IMG/VR virus record: IMGVR_UViG_3300025141_000405
Coordinates: 1-33,379 of that record
Strand: one strand, 5' to 3'
DNA: 33,379 bases
Origin: a virus
The notes below the pieces were generated by a model, which searched no databases, had not been told where the DNA came from, and saw only the letters and a program-made list of their open reading frames with translations. Shown here piece after piece: positions 23,812 through 30,522 of the stretch (the stretch's first letter is position 1; each line of letters starts with the position of its first letter). The position numbers were made by a program, and so were the translations under genes.

Positions 23812-25557
23812 CTAATAGCGGCGATGGGACTTCCCTGCGCCTCTTTCTGTTATTTTGTTCCTCTTCTGCTTTTTTATCCAAGCGGGCAAGAATTCTCTTG
23901 CTGGAAGAGGAACTGATTTTAAGCATTGTAATCCGAGCGCCATGGCAATGACACCATCACCGTGAGAAGGCAAGCCTTTTGGAAAATCAATGTTGCCTTT
24001 TTCATTAACAAAATAAGCTCTAATCTCTGCTAATGTAACTTTATCACAAAGGCGAATGACACCTTGTCTGAATGCTTGTCTAAGTTCTTCAAACATTAAT
24101 GGTTTGTTTTGCTGGTTTGTAACCCAGTCTTTTTGCTTGGCGCTTTTCCAGCAGTTCCTGTAACCAATGTGTCTAAGCTCGTTTATCACTACGCCACCAA
24201 AACCATTGCTCTCTACTAAGACTTTTGCTTTATTGTATGTAGTAGCGATAGTTGCCAGTTCCTCTGCTAATGCTGCTGGGCTCACTTGGTTAGTCCGAAA
24301 AACTGCCACAGGTTGATAGGTGACTTTGTCCATAACAACAATAACACTATCATCTGCTCCAACACCAGAAGCAACATCCACACCAATAGCATATGGGCGT
24401 CCCTCAACTGGGGGCTGCAACATTGTGAAAGTTTCGTTCGGCACGAGGACATCTTTGACATGATGTAAGTCGTGAGCGGTGAAATAAACATTTTCGCCTT
24501 GTGTGTAAGCCTCATCAATAGTAGCAGGATATTCTCTCTTGAACTGGATGTAGCCAAACTTCTCAATTTGTTTTCTACGCCAGTACATTTGTTCATTGGT
24601 TAATCTGTGTTGTAATTTGTAAGTTTGCTCGTCTTCATCCCAGAAGTCATCATGCTGAAAGTCTAAGCTTTTCTTATATTCTTCTTCGTCTTCGCCATTC
24701 CAAATAGCGGTGCGATAATCATAACGAGCATTTGTTTCATTTGTTTCTCTTGGGAATTCCATTTTGTATTCTTTATGTTGGTACCAAGGGAAGAAAAGAA
24801 AATCCCAGCTTCCTTCCCCTCTTTCATCTTTTAGAATTTCTTGATGCAAGGCATCGTTGTAAAAATTAGCAGTGCTTTCGATAATAAGTTTATTTCCGTT
24901 CAGCGCAGCCAGCGCTGTTGCTTTTAGTTCTTCTGGGTTAGGCGCAAAGGCATATTCAGAAATGTGTAGATAGTTTGCCGAGAATGAACGCAAGCCCCCT
25001 TCTCCGCCAGCAGACATAGCCATAACAGAAGCTCCGGTGTCTTCTAGCTTCATTTCATAAGCGGTGTTTATTTCAAATGGTCTTTGTAATTGTTTAGGTA
25101 AGCATCGATAGAAACTACGATACATGTTGTAAATGTGTTTAGAAGAAGAAAGCTTATGTGAAAGAACAACGATAGTAATGGGAGCTTTGCTAGTGTACCA
25201 TTTCCAGAATAGCCACGCGGCGGTGATAGTTGTTGAGCCTATCTGTCTGGGTTTAAGAATAATGGTGTCTTTATCGCTATTCTGAAAACTTTCTAGAATA
25301 GCCATTTGTTCTTCATTAGGTTTTAGATGAACAACTTTACCTTGTTTATTCTTTATTTTTAAAAGAGGAATAAACTTGTAAGGGTCAGAAAAAATAGCAG
25401 CAAGAGAATTAGAAACACCCTTGTTGCGGCGCATTTTTAAATCTTCATTAGCTTTTAAAAGTTTATCCTTATCTTCTTCTTGTAAAACTTTTTCATACTT
25501 CACCCTATTTTTGGTGCCTTTCTTCCTTCCTCCGTATTTAGTTCTTTTGTTCGACAC
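23812..25557 (-). CDS. terL: Terminase large subunit, 581 aa
   Basis: This is the packaging motor and DNA-cutting subunit. The ATPase domain shows a terminase-type Walker A (LKPRQIGSTT, residues 101-110) and Walker B with catalytic Glu (YLHISEYAF, Glu201). The C-terminal RNase-H-like nuclease domain has Asp394 (AIGVDVASG), Glu449 (VLVESNGFGG) and Asp534 (HGDGVIAMALGL). The N-terminus is very basic. The start is a GTG at 25557 overlapping the previous gene by 20 bp; no ATG occurs until residue 42, too close to the ATPase domain to be preferred with confidence. It is followed by the portal. The packaging mode (cos or headful) cannot be read from the sequence. Confidence 0.95.
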   Translation of the reverse strand: MSNKRTKYGGRKKGTKNRVKYEKVLQEEDKDKLLKANEDLKMRRNKGVSNSLAAIFSDPYKFIPLLKIKNKQGKVVHLKPNEEQMAILESFQNSDKDTIILKPRQIGSTTITAAWLFWKWYTSKAPITIVVLSHKLSSSKHIYNMYRSFYRCLPKQLQRPFEINTAYEMKLEDTGASVMAMSAGGEGGLRSFSANYLHISEYAFAPNPEELKATALAALNGNKLIIESTANFYNDALHQEILKDERGEGSWDFLFFPWYQHKEYKMEFPRETNETNARYDYRTAIWNGEDEEEYKKSLDFQHDDFWDEDEQTYKLQHRLTNEQMYWRRKQIEKFGYIQFKREYPATIDEAYTQGENVYFTAHDLHHVKDVLVPNETFTMLQPPVEGRPYAIGVDVASGVGADDSVIVVMDKVTYQPVAVFRTNQVSPAALAEELATIATTYNKAKVLVESNGFGGVVINELRHIGYRNCWKSAKQKDWVTNQQNKPLMFEELRQAFRQGVIRLCDKVTLAEIRAYFVNEKGNIDFPKGLPSHGDGVIAMALGLQCLKSVPLPAREFLPAWIKKQKRNKITERGAGKSHRRY

Positions 25558-25885
25558 TACTTTCTTGTATCCAATCAGAAATAAATTCTAGGTTTTCTAG
25601 TTCTTCTAGTGTGCTTATCCCATTATCTTGCATAGTTTGAAGAACGGGTGCTCGTTTAAGAAGTTCTGAAACAGCGCCCTTAATGAAGGTGTCTCCCAGA
25701 GAAGGCTTCTCCCCTTGGCTCCATTCCCAGATGCTTATCTGTAATAGCTGCCATAAAACCTCTTCTGCATTTCTATCGTCTATTTTCCCCATAAGGTGGT
25801 TACGACCTTGCTTGGTCATGTAAGCGTGGTTGGGAGAATGTCTATTTCTATCACCAGCGGTTCTAGGTATTTTCTTCTTCGCCAT
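25538..25885 (-). CDS. Probable terminase small subunit, 115 aa
   Basis: It lies immediately before the large terminase, overlapping it by 20 bp. It has a basic polar N-terminus (MAKKKIPRTAGDRNRHSPNH) and then helices (EEVLWQLLQISIWEW... FIKGAVSELLKRAPVLQTM), with the last part (ISTLEELENLEFISDWIQES) helical and acidic. Small terminases recognise the packaging site and stimulate the motor; they are poorly conserved, so position is the main evidence. No clear helix-turn-helix is visible. A hypothetical accessory protein remains possible. Confidence 0.5.
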   Translation of the reverse strand: MAKKKIPRTAGDRNRHSPNHAYMTKQGRNHLMGKIDDRNAEEVLWQLLQISIWEWSQGEKPSLGDTFIKGAVSELLKRAPVLQTMQDNGISTLEELENLEFISDWIQESSVEQKN

Positions 25886-26186
25886 CTAATGCCCTCCTTA
25901 TTTTTTTACAAGCTCTCTTGTAAATAAAGTGTGCCCTTTGTTTTGACACACCATAATCATTACCAATTTCAGTAAAGGATAGTCCATCACCTAAATGCAT
26001 GTCAACTATCCTAGCTTCTTTTTTATCCAACATCTCATCAATGAAATCGTGATATGTCCATTCGGGTTCAGGTTCCTCTTCAAAGTCTCCATCAATCCTA
26101 GCTATCCATTCATCTTCTGGGTTGTAAGATAGATGTTTATCCAGAACGAAGTCTGGAACCAACTTGTAGCGCCAGTTATCTTTCAT
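25863..26186 (-). CDS. Sigma-70 region 4-like DNA-binding protein, 107 aa
   Basis: After a 40-residue acidic N-terminus, residues 45-100 read as a sigma region 4 helix-turn-helix: FIDEMLDKKEARIVDMHL, then LSFTEIGNDYGVSKQRAHFI and KRACKKIRRAL. Region 2 (core-binding, -10 recognition) is missing, so it is not a full sigma factor. It could be a late activator that recruits host polymerase. The 31-bp conserved element lies just upstream and again before the capsid gene, so the element may be its target and the gene self-regulated. That pairing is inference. It overlaps the next gene by 23 bp; the nearest AGGGAG is rather far (about 11 bases) from the start. Confidence 0.75.
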   Translation of the reverse strand: MKDNWRYKLVPDFVLDKHLSYNPEDEWIARIDGDFEEEPEPEWTYHDFIDEMLDKKEARIVDMHLGDGLSFTEIGNDYGVSKQRAHFIYKRACKKIRRALDGEEENT

Positions 26187-26200
26187 TTGAAACAGTTCTC

Positions 26201-26231
26201 CCTACTAATAATAGAAATCGTCAACCCCCCT
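26201..26231 (-). promoter_or_regulatory. Conserved late element, copy B (before sigma-like and terminase genes)
   Basis: On the minus strand this reads AGGGGGGTTGACGATTTCTA, then TTATTAGTAGG. It matches copy A (19331-19361) at 28 of 31 positions. Its first bases are the last codons and TGA stop of the MT-A70 gene, so its conservation runs through both coding and non-coding sequence. It lies about 15-45 bases before the start of the sigma-like gene. Likely a phage late promoter or regulator-binding site. Confidence 0.62.
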
Positions 26232-26772
26232 TGCTAGCCTCCTTAACGAAGTCAAAGACATCTAATCCATCAAGTTCATTGCCTGTACAGGTCCAACCCA
26301 ACCGGTTCCGGCGAGCGAATAGTTCAAGCTTGTTCTGTGTTGGAAACATTTCTTCAATGTTCTTCTGGATGCCCTCTGGCTTCTGAGAATGAACCGTGCT
26401 TCTCTTTTCACTGAAAAGCTGCCGTGTGTTTCTGCTACCACGAGGCTGTGGTATCTTTCCTCTCTTTCCGAGGATAACAAATTCACAACCAGTCACAGTG
26501 TAGCTACCCGGTACAACCCTTTGCTTATCCCAGACAAAGGCTATCTGTTTGTAAGTCCATCCCCAAGCTTCCATTAGTTCGATAGCTTGTTTTAAAACAG
26601 GACCAGAGCACCACATAAATAGTATACTATCATCTTTCGCAATGTCTGTCAAGTTTAATTTATGAAAATCTTTGCTATGTGTTACATCATAATGGTCATC
26701 ACTAGTTGTAGCGACACAAGTTTTTCCATCATAGCTCCAAGGTGGGTCAGCAATAATGATATCATACTTCAT
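26221..26772 (-). CDS. MT-A70-family DNA adenine methyltransferase, 183 aa
   Basis: The N-terminal DPPW at residues 9-12 (IIIADPPWSYDG) is the catalytic motif IV of MT-A70 methyltransferases, which put a methyl group from S-adenosylmethionine on N6 of adenine. Following segments (ILFMWCSGPVLKQAIELMEAWGW, AFVWDKQR) and VHSQKPEGIQ...ELFARRNRLGW with a GNEL end are family hallmarks. In phages these usually modify the genome against host restriction. AGGAGA precedes the ATG at 26772. The longer in-frame alternative starting upstream overlaps the previous gene more and lacks a ribosome site. The coding end overlaps the conserved late element. Confidence 0.88.
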   Translation of the reverse strand: MKYDIIIADPPWSYDGKTCVATTSDDHYDVTHSKDFHKLNLTDIAKDDSILFMWCSGPVLKQAIELMEAWGWTYKQIAFVWDKQRVVPGSYTVTGCEFVILGKRGKIPQPRGSRNTRQLFSEKRSTVHSQKPEGIQKNIEEMFPTQNKLELFARRNRLGWTCTGNELDGLDVFDFVKEASKGG

Positions 26773-28258
26773 TTTCTTTCTCCTCTTTCCAAGCTTCAAT
26801 GCGAGCGCAAGCTATTTTAAAATATCTTTCATCCATTTCAATTCCATAGAAGTCTCTCCCTTCTAAGACACAGGCACCCCCCGTTGAACCTGCGCCCATA
26901 AAGGGGTCAAGGACAGTCTCCTTGGGTGGCGTAATGAGCTTCACAAGCCATCGCATAAGAGCAACCGGCTTCAAGGTTGGGTGGTCATTCTCTATCCCAT
27001 TGTTTCTTTCTTTCCTTGAAACCTTCGCACAATAAAAGAAACGAGAGGCTCCCCCAAGCCCATCATAAAGTCCATTGTCTTCTCCCTTCTTATTTCCACC
27101 ATTGGTCCAACTATCACCTGAACCACCAGAGGTATCTTTCTTTCTTTTTGCTTTGTACAGGGAGCCAGTCTTTGGTGCTTGCTCGTCTAACAACCTAACA
27201 GGGCAGTCATCAACACAATCATAAACATCTCTAATAATAGTTGCTTCCTTATGTTTGAAGTTCTTATTCATAAACAGCATCGATGAGGGTGTTTCGAAAG
27301 AGCCTTTATCTTTATCATTGACAGCAAAACTATCATCTGCTTCGCCAACTTTTACGCAGCCGTCGCTATGGGATAAGACAAGGTTTGCTGGGAACCTACC
27401 CTTTGTCTCATCCCAAGCGCCACCGCCCATCCCCTTACCCCAAACTTTATTTTTGTTGTTAGGGACATAAATGGGTTGATTGTCTCCAACCTTTACACAT
27501 CCTTCGCTATGCGACAGAACAAGGTTCGCTGGGAACCTTCCCTCAGTGTTAGGCTCTATTGCATCACCCATTGCTTTATATCCATAGCCATCACCTCTTC
27601 CGTGTTTTGCTCTTCCCCCTACATTAGGAACTTCACCATTGTATCCAATTCGACAATCATTAATGTTTAAGCCTCCAACCCCATGCTTCATACAGTTGTT
27701 AGCATAAGTCCCTTCTCTTGGTTTCTGTGCGAGAACAATGAATTCAACAGCAGGTTTTAGTGCTGTTCCATAACCTTCCCACTTCTCTGCTTCATCAGAA
27801 CCAGCGGTTGTAATGTCTGGTTTGGTATCAGTCCCTGAATAAGTGTGAGGCTTTCCAAAGGAATGAATGTTGGTGTGCTTTCCCTTTCCAATAACCTTTC
27901 TATCAGCCCCCAACTTCTTATCAATAGCCTTACTAATATTATGGCTCTTAGGAAATCCTTGCCCGTAAAGCCAAGTCAATGTATCTTTCAGTTCAAACCC
28001 TGCTCCTTCAAGTGCATTCATTATGTGGTGGTGTGTTCTGGAATGACCAAACACAGCAGCATAACCACCCGGCTTCAAAGCTTTGAAACATTTTTTCCAA
28101 AAGTCAGGGGAGCCGGCAATGTTATCCGCCGTATCCCAAGACTTATTCATAAAGTCTATTAGGTAGGGTGGGTCAGTAACAATGCTTCCAATGCTATTCT
28201 CCTCCATTCTATCTAGCTCTATCATACTATCGCCGTTTATTAAAATCCCACTATTCAT
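26762..28258 (-). CDS. Site-specific DNA methyltransferase (beta-type), 498 aa
   Basis: Motif IV DPPY (residues 29-32, SIVTDPPYLIDFMNKSWD) comes near the N-terminus and the SAM-binding motif I comes last (DPFMGAGSTG, 451-460), the order of the beta class that methylates adenine N6 or cytosine N4. Between them lies a large variable region, which should hold the target-recognition part. It contains a near-exact internal duplication (GRFPANLVLSHS(E/D)GCVKVG at 240-258 and 287-305). The GRFPAN motif is common in phage methylases. Likely role: protection from host restriction, together with the second methylase just downstream. The start ATG overlaps the RusA-like stop by 8 bp. Confidence 0.88.
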   Translation of the reverse strand: MNSGILINGDSMIELDRMEENSIGSIVTDPPYLIDFMNKSWDTADNIAGSPDFWKKCFKALKPGGYAAVFGHSRTHHHIMNALEGAGFELKDTLTWLYGQGFPKSHNISKAIDKKLGADRKVIGKGKHTNIHSFGKPHTYSGTDTKPDITTAGSDEAEKWEGYGTALKPAVEFIVLAQKPREGTYANNCMKHGVGGLNINDCRIGYNGEVPNVGGRAKHGRGDGYGYKAMGDAIEPNTEGRFPANLVLSHSEGCVKVGDNQPIYVPNNKNKVWGKGMGGGAWDETKGRFPANLVLSHSDGCVKVGEADDSFAVNDKDKGSFETPSSMLFMNKNFKHKEATIIRDVYDCVDDCPVRLLDEQAPKTGSLYKAKRKKDTSGGSGDSWTNGGNKKGEDNGLYDGLGGASRFFYCAKVSRKERNNGIENDHPTLKPVALMRWLVKLITPPKETVLDPFMGAGSTGGACVLEGRDFYGIEMDERYFKIACARIEAWKEEKENEV

Positions 28259-28628
28259 TAGCTATTCTCCTCATTCTAATTGTTGTTCGGGGGTTGCTCT
28301 TGTCTCTTGCTTTATTAACCAAGAGAACCAAGACGCGTCTATCGTTTTCAAAGATGATGCCTTCTAATGCATCAAGAACTGGCTTTATTGAACCATCAAC
28401 ATCATTGCGAGACGAAGGATAATAAAAAGTTATCTCAACAGCCCATTTAGATAGTTTATCAATAGGACGGTCTCTCCACATCTTCCTAGCTTCTTCTCTA
28501 ATGGCTCTCTGAAATTCCTTTAAAGCCTTAGTCTTGTAAAGCCCTTTACCTTTACCTCTCTTGTAACCATTGTTAGTAGAGACTTGTTTATGGTGAGCAG
28601 TAAATTCATAGATGGTTGGTTCAGTCAT
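28251..28628 (-). CDS. RusA-like Holliday junction resolvase, 125 aa
   Basis: The core YYPSSRNDVDGSIKPVLDAL...FENDRRV shows the RusA active-site pattern: Asp76 and Asp78, Lys82, then Asp96, with spacing close to that of the E. coli enzyme, whose catalytic acids are Asp70, Asp72 and Asp91. Length (125 aa) fits the family. RusA dimers cut four-way junctions, in phages usually to clear branched DNA before packaging, which fits its place near the terminase genes. The ATG at 28628 overlaps the TadE-like stop (ATGACTGA); an in-frame TTG lies 9 bases upstream but is less likely. Confidence 0.88.
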   Translation of the reverse strand: MTEPTIYEFTAHHKQVSTNNGYKRGKGKGLYKTKALKEFQRAIREEARKMWRDRPIDKLSKWAVEITFYYPSSRNDVDGSIKPVLDALEGIIFENDRRVLVLLVNKARDKSNPRTTIRMRRIANE

Positions 28629-29022
28629 CTGTATCAACCTCTTCTAGTTGTTCCATCAAGTCATCAACCATCTCTCTAAGTTCACCTGTCTTTCTCTGTA
28701 AGGTGTCAATTCTTATTTCAATAGGGCGCATCTCATCTGGAATAAGCCCAACCAGAGGTTCCACCTCATCGTAGAAGGCACAGTAGTAATATCCACTATC
28801 CTCCTCCAAACCAGCATAACATGTTTCACAGTCGGGCAATGCTGTTGCTATGTCTTCCTGATAGTTCTCACCACAGGTAGCTACCACAGCTGCTGTGCTT
28901 AACTGTCTGACATGGTTGTAGTGGCTCATCTCAATGAAGAAAACTACTATCACCATAACTATGGGTAGTAAGAGAGAGAATTCAACAGTGTAAGAACCTT
29001 GTTCATTTTTAGTAATCATCAT
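28621..29022 (-). CDS. TadE-like pseudopilin protein, 133 aa
   Basis: The N-terminus NEQGSYTVEFSLLLPIVMVI has the TadE/TadF prepilin-type signature GxxxxEF: Gly9, Glu14, Phe15, then a hydrophobic helix to about residue 31. TadE-type proteins in bacteria are processed by the Tad prepilin peptidase and support Flp pilus assembly. After the membrane helix comes a Cys-rich part (Cys50, 65, 68, 81), then an acidic coiled-coil tail (about 100-130, IRIDTLQRKTGELREMVDDL) that I do not know from bacterial TadE. AAGGA precedes the start. A second Tad-type protein (Flp-like) is encoded in the same operon. What the phage does with it is unknown. Confidence 0.75.
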   Translation of the reverse strand: MMITKNEQGSYTVEFSLLLPIVMVIVVFFIEMSHYNHVRQLSTAAVVATCGENYQEDIATALPDCETCYAGLEEDSGYYYCAFYDEVEPLVGLIPDEMRPIEIRIDTLQRKTGELREMVDDLMEQLEEVDTDD

Positions 29023-29032
29023 TTATTTTCCT

Positions 29033-29224
29033 TTATTCAAAAACTGTATCAAAGTAGCCCATTACTTTTTCTTCCAAGAAGATTAGAAGCCTGACTATTT
29101 CATCAGCTTCTTCTGCTGTACATTCAGGTGAATTTATTAAGTAGTTGTAAGATAGGGTGTAAGCTCCCTGAGCTTTTAAAACTTCTTCTTTATCACTAGT
29201 GTAGATTAAGACCTTATCAGTCAT
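29033..29224 (-). CDS. First gene of leftward operon, 63-aa hypothetical
   Basis: Small acidic soluble protein (MTDKVLIYTSDKEEVLKAQG..., then TAEEADEIVRLLIFLEEKV), mostly helical, no recognised family. AAGGAG ahead of the ATG and a promoter-like extended -10 about 25-35 bases upstream mark it as the first leftward gene. As the promoter-proximal gene it may be made early, but its role is unknown. Confidence 0.68.
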   Translation of the reverse strand: MTDKVLIYTSDKEEVLKAQGAYTLSYNYLINSPECTAEEADEIVRLLIFLEEKVMGYFDTVFE

Positions 29225-29249
29225 TTCCTTTTTCTCCTTGGCTGTATGG

Positions 29250-29258
29250 TTAATAACA
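29250..29258 (-). promoter_or_regulatory. Extended -10 promoter candidate of the leftward operon
   Basis: The minus strand reads TG-T-TATTAA within AATGTGTTATTAAC, sharing AATGTGTTATTA with the site at 1991-2002. No good -35 box is seen 16-18 bases upstream. Its position before the first leftward gene, with an about 20-base leader, supports a host-type promoter. Confidence 0.55.
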
Positions 29259-29472
29259 CATTAGCAAGACAAAACGGGATGCTATTTCTCAAAAAAAAAT
29301 AAATAGATGCGTGAGGAGGGGCTTTATTGTATACAGTGGTATTCACTATCTGGGGGGGTCATGTCTCCTCATCGCTCGCTCGTCCCTCGCTCGCCTGCCT
29401 GCTTGCTACCCCCACCTCCCATCCATTATTATCCTCAGCCACCCCCCCACCACCATTCACCACCACCACCCA

Positions 29473-29683
29473 CCCCCGTAGGGGGAAGAGGTGTAGTGTA
29501 GTGTAGCCTGTGTGTGGTAGGTGCTGGCTCGGGCGGAGCCCTCGCTCGCTTGTGTGTGGTAGTGTGTGTAGTGTGTAGTGTAGTAGTGTGTAGTGTGTGG
29601 TAGTGTGGCTTGGGTAATGGCTCGCCCAAAGGGCTCGCCTCTTGGCTCGGGCATAGCCCTCGCTCCTGCCTCGCCCAAAGGGC
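29473..29683. repeat. Set of five triloop hairpins in GC-rich repeats
   Basis: Short perfect stems with 3-base loops occur at 29473-29485 (CCCCC-GTA-GGGGG), 29531-29541 (GGGC-GGA-GCCC), 29624-29634 (GCCC-AAA-GGGC), 29649-29659 (GGGC-ATA-GCCC) and 29673-29683 (GCCC-AAA-GGGC). The last four are embedded in CTCG-rich flanks, and stem orientation alternates. None is followed by a T run, so they are not simple terminators. Confidence 0.6.
29491..29608. repeat. GTGTAGT low-complexity repeat tract
   Basis: Degenerate units of GTGTAGT/GTGTGG fill 29491-29518 and 29551-29608, interrupted by the GGGC-GGA-GCCC hairpin. Unit lengths vary from 5 to 9 bases, so it is neither a clean microsatellite nor a CRISPR array. 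It gives one strand free of A-T-rich coding and strongly skewed in G+T. Confidence 0.7.
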
Positions 29684-30004
29684 TCGGTTATGTTTATTAC
29701 TTGTGTAGCCTCGTGTAGCAAAGTGTAGTAGCGGCATAGCGACACCTGCCTACCTTCTCCGTAAAGCCCTGTGAGCGGCTCGTGAAAGCCCGCAAAGGGG
29801 AAAGGAGGGGTAAGGCAAGGGGAAGCCTCGCAAAGCCTCGTAAGGGGGCAAAGAATGGAAGGGTTGTCGCGGGGCTGTTTTACAGGGCATTCGCCCCCGT
29901 GCTGGAAACCCTCCCATCGGCAAGTCGTTGGCTCCCCCGTCAAACGGAAAAGACAAACTTTTACACCCTGAGATAATATGAGACACCAAGAGACATCCTA
30001 TGAC

Positions 30005-30033
30005 GAGACAAGCCGCTCTTCCCGTGTTATATT
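30005..30033 (+). promoter_or_regulatory. Rightward operon promoter candidate
   Basis: GAGACA (30005-30010, 4 of 6 matching TTGACA), a 17-base spacer and TATATT (30028-30033), with an extended TG at 30025-30026, give a good host-type sigma-70 promoter. It shares GTGTTAT with two other sites. GAGACA also occurs at 29980-29985 and 29990-29995. Expected start near 30040, 16 bases before the first ATG. Confidence 0.65.
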
Positions 30034-30055
30034 ATAAGTAAGAAAGGGAGAGAAG

Positions 30056-30238
30056 ATGAACTTTTTAGCGACACCACCGAGCCGGGACCCGGACCGGGAC
30101 CCCGGAAAGCGAGCCGAAAAAACTTTGCTTTGGGGGAAAATAAAATGGCTTTTGGGTTTGCTCGTGACTATTTACTTTACAACAGACAGAAAACAACACC
30201 TGTTTTCTACGAACTATTCTGGGAGGAATAACAGATGA
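30056..30238 (+). CDS. First gene of rightward operon, 60-aa membrane-type peptide
   Basis: AAGGGAG precedes the ATG, and the ORF follows the promoter closely. Its TGA overlaps the next ATG in the same ATGA style as the following genes, so it is probably real despite its size. The first 28 residues are Pro/Arg/Asp-rich (TPPSRDPDRDPGKRAEK), coming from a GC-rich repeat shared with the next gene. Residues 31-43 (WLLGLLVTIYFT) are a short hydrophobic span, and the tail is basic. Function unknown; an early host-takeover or membrane peptide is possible. Confidence 0.55.
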   Translation: MNFLATPPSRDPDRDPGKRAEKTLLWGKIKWLLGLLVTIYFTTDRKQHLFSTNYSGRNNR

Positions 30239-30522
30239 GAGACAACAACGAAATATTAGTGGGAGACTTGGTAAAGATGAGGGCAATAACCCCCGAGCCC
30301 GGGACCCCGGAAAGGCTGACTTTTCTGGTGAAAGGCTACTTGGCGGAAGACGACGAACTGGTTGATGCTTGGATGATGACGGCTTTATCAACAGGCGACA
30401 CCTTCCGTGTCTTCCGTCAGTTTTTACCTGACGATGGAAACCATTATCGCTTGTCGCCTACTTGGGGCGACAGAGGATACAACGAGGGCTACGACGATGC
30501 TTGGGTGAGGGTGGAACTATGA
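30235..30522 (+). CDS. Tandem paralogue 1 of 5 (GDLVK small protein), 95 aa
   Basis: Founding-type member of a five-gene family found only here in the window. Shared layout: start MRDNNE, then GDLVKM, then a strand ending FLV, a middle ALSTGDTFRV segment and the C-terminus DDAWVRVEL. The pattern suggests a small beta-barrel (SH3-like) fold, which is inference. At DNA level it shares exact blocks of 23 and 26 bases with member 2 (30259-30281 and 30427-30452), so the duplication is recent. The ATG overlaps the previous stop and the TGA overlaps the next ATG (ATGA), suggesting coupled translation. Function unknown. Confidence 0.78.
   Translation: MRDNNEILVGDLVKMRAITPEPGTPERLTFLVKGYLAEDDELVDAWMMTALSTGDTFRVFRQFLPDDGNHYRLSPTWGDRGYNEGYDDAWVRVEL

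Larger units (their letters stand above)
29259..30004. other. Divergent non-coding region with repeats; candidate replication origin
   Basis: This ~750-base gene-free stretch separates leftward and rightward transcription. It starts with an A-tract (29292-29300), then a C-rich tract with CCACC repeats (29440-29477), GT/AG low-complexity runs of GTGTAGT units (29491-29608) and several small hairpins. After 29750 it becomes purine-rich and holds an inverted repeat GCCCTGT/ACAGGGC (29766-29772, 29882-29888). The ORFs across it have repeat-driven composition, and I treat them as spurious. Position and repeat content fit a replication origin or regulatory hub, but no known origin motif is recognised. 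Confidence 0.5.

Noticed and set aside
25863-26186. Full sigma factor
   Set aside because: Only region 4 is visible; no region 2 or core-binding part.
29491-29608. CRISPR-like array in the GT-rich tract
   Set aside because: Units are short, irregular and without spacers.
29359-29943. 194-aa minus-strand ORF and its overlapping short ORFs in the divergent region
   Set aside because: Composition is driven by GT, CTCG and CCACC repeats (His/Thr/Leu runs), there is no ribosome site, and no motif is seen.
29782-29976. 64-aa plus-strand ORF in the purine-rich part of the divergent region
   Set aside because: No ribosome site, composition follows local G/A-rich repeats, and it lies before the promoter of the operon.
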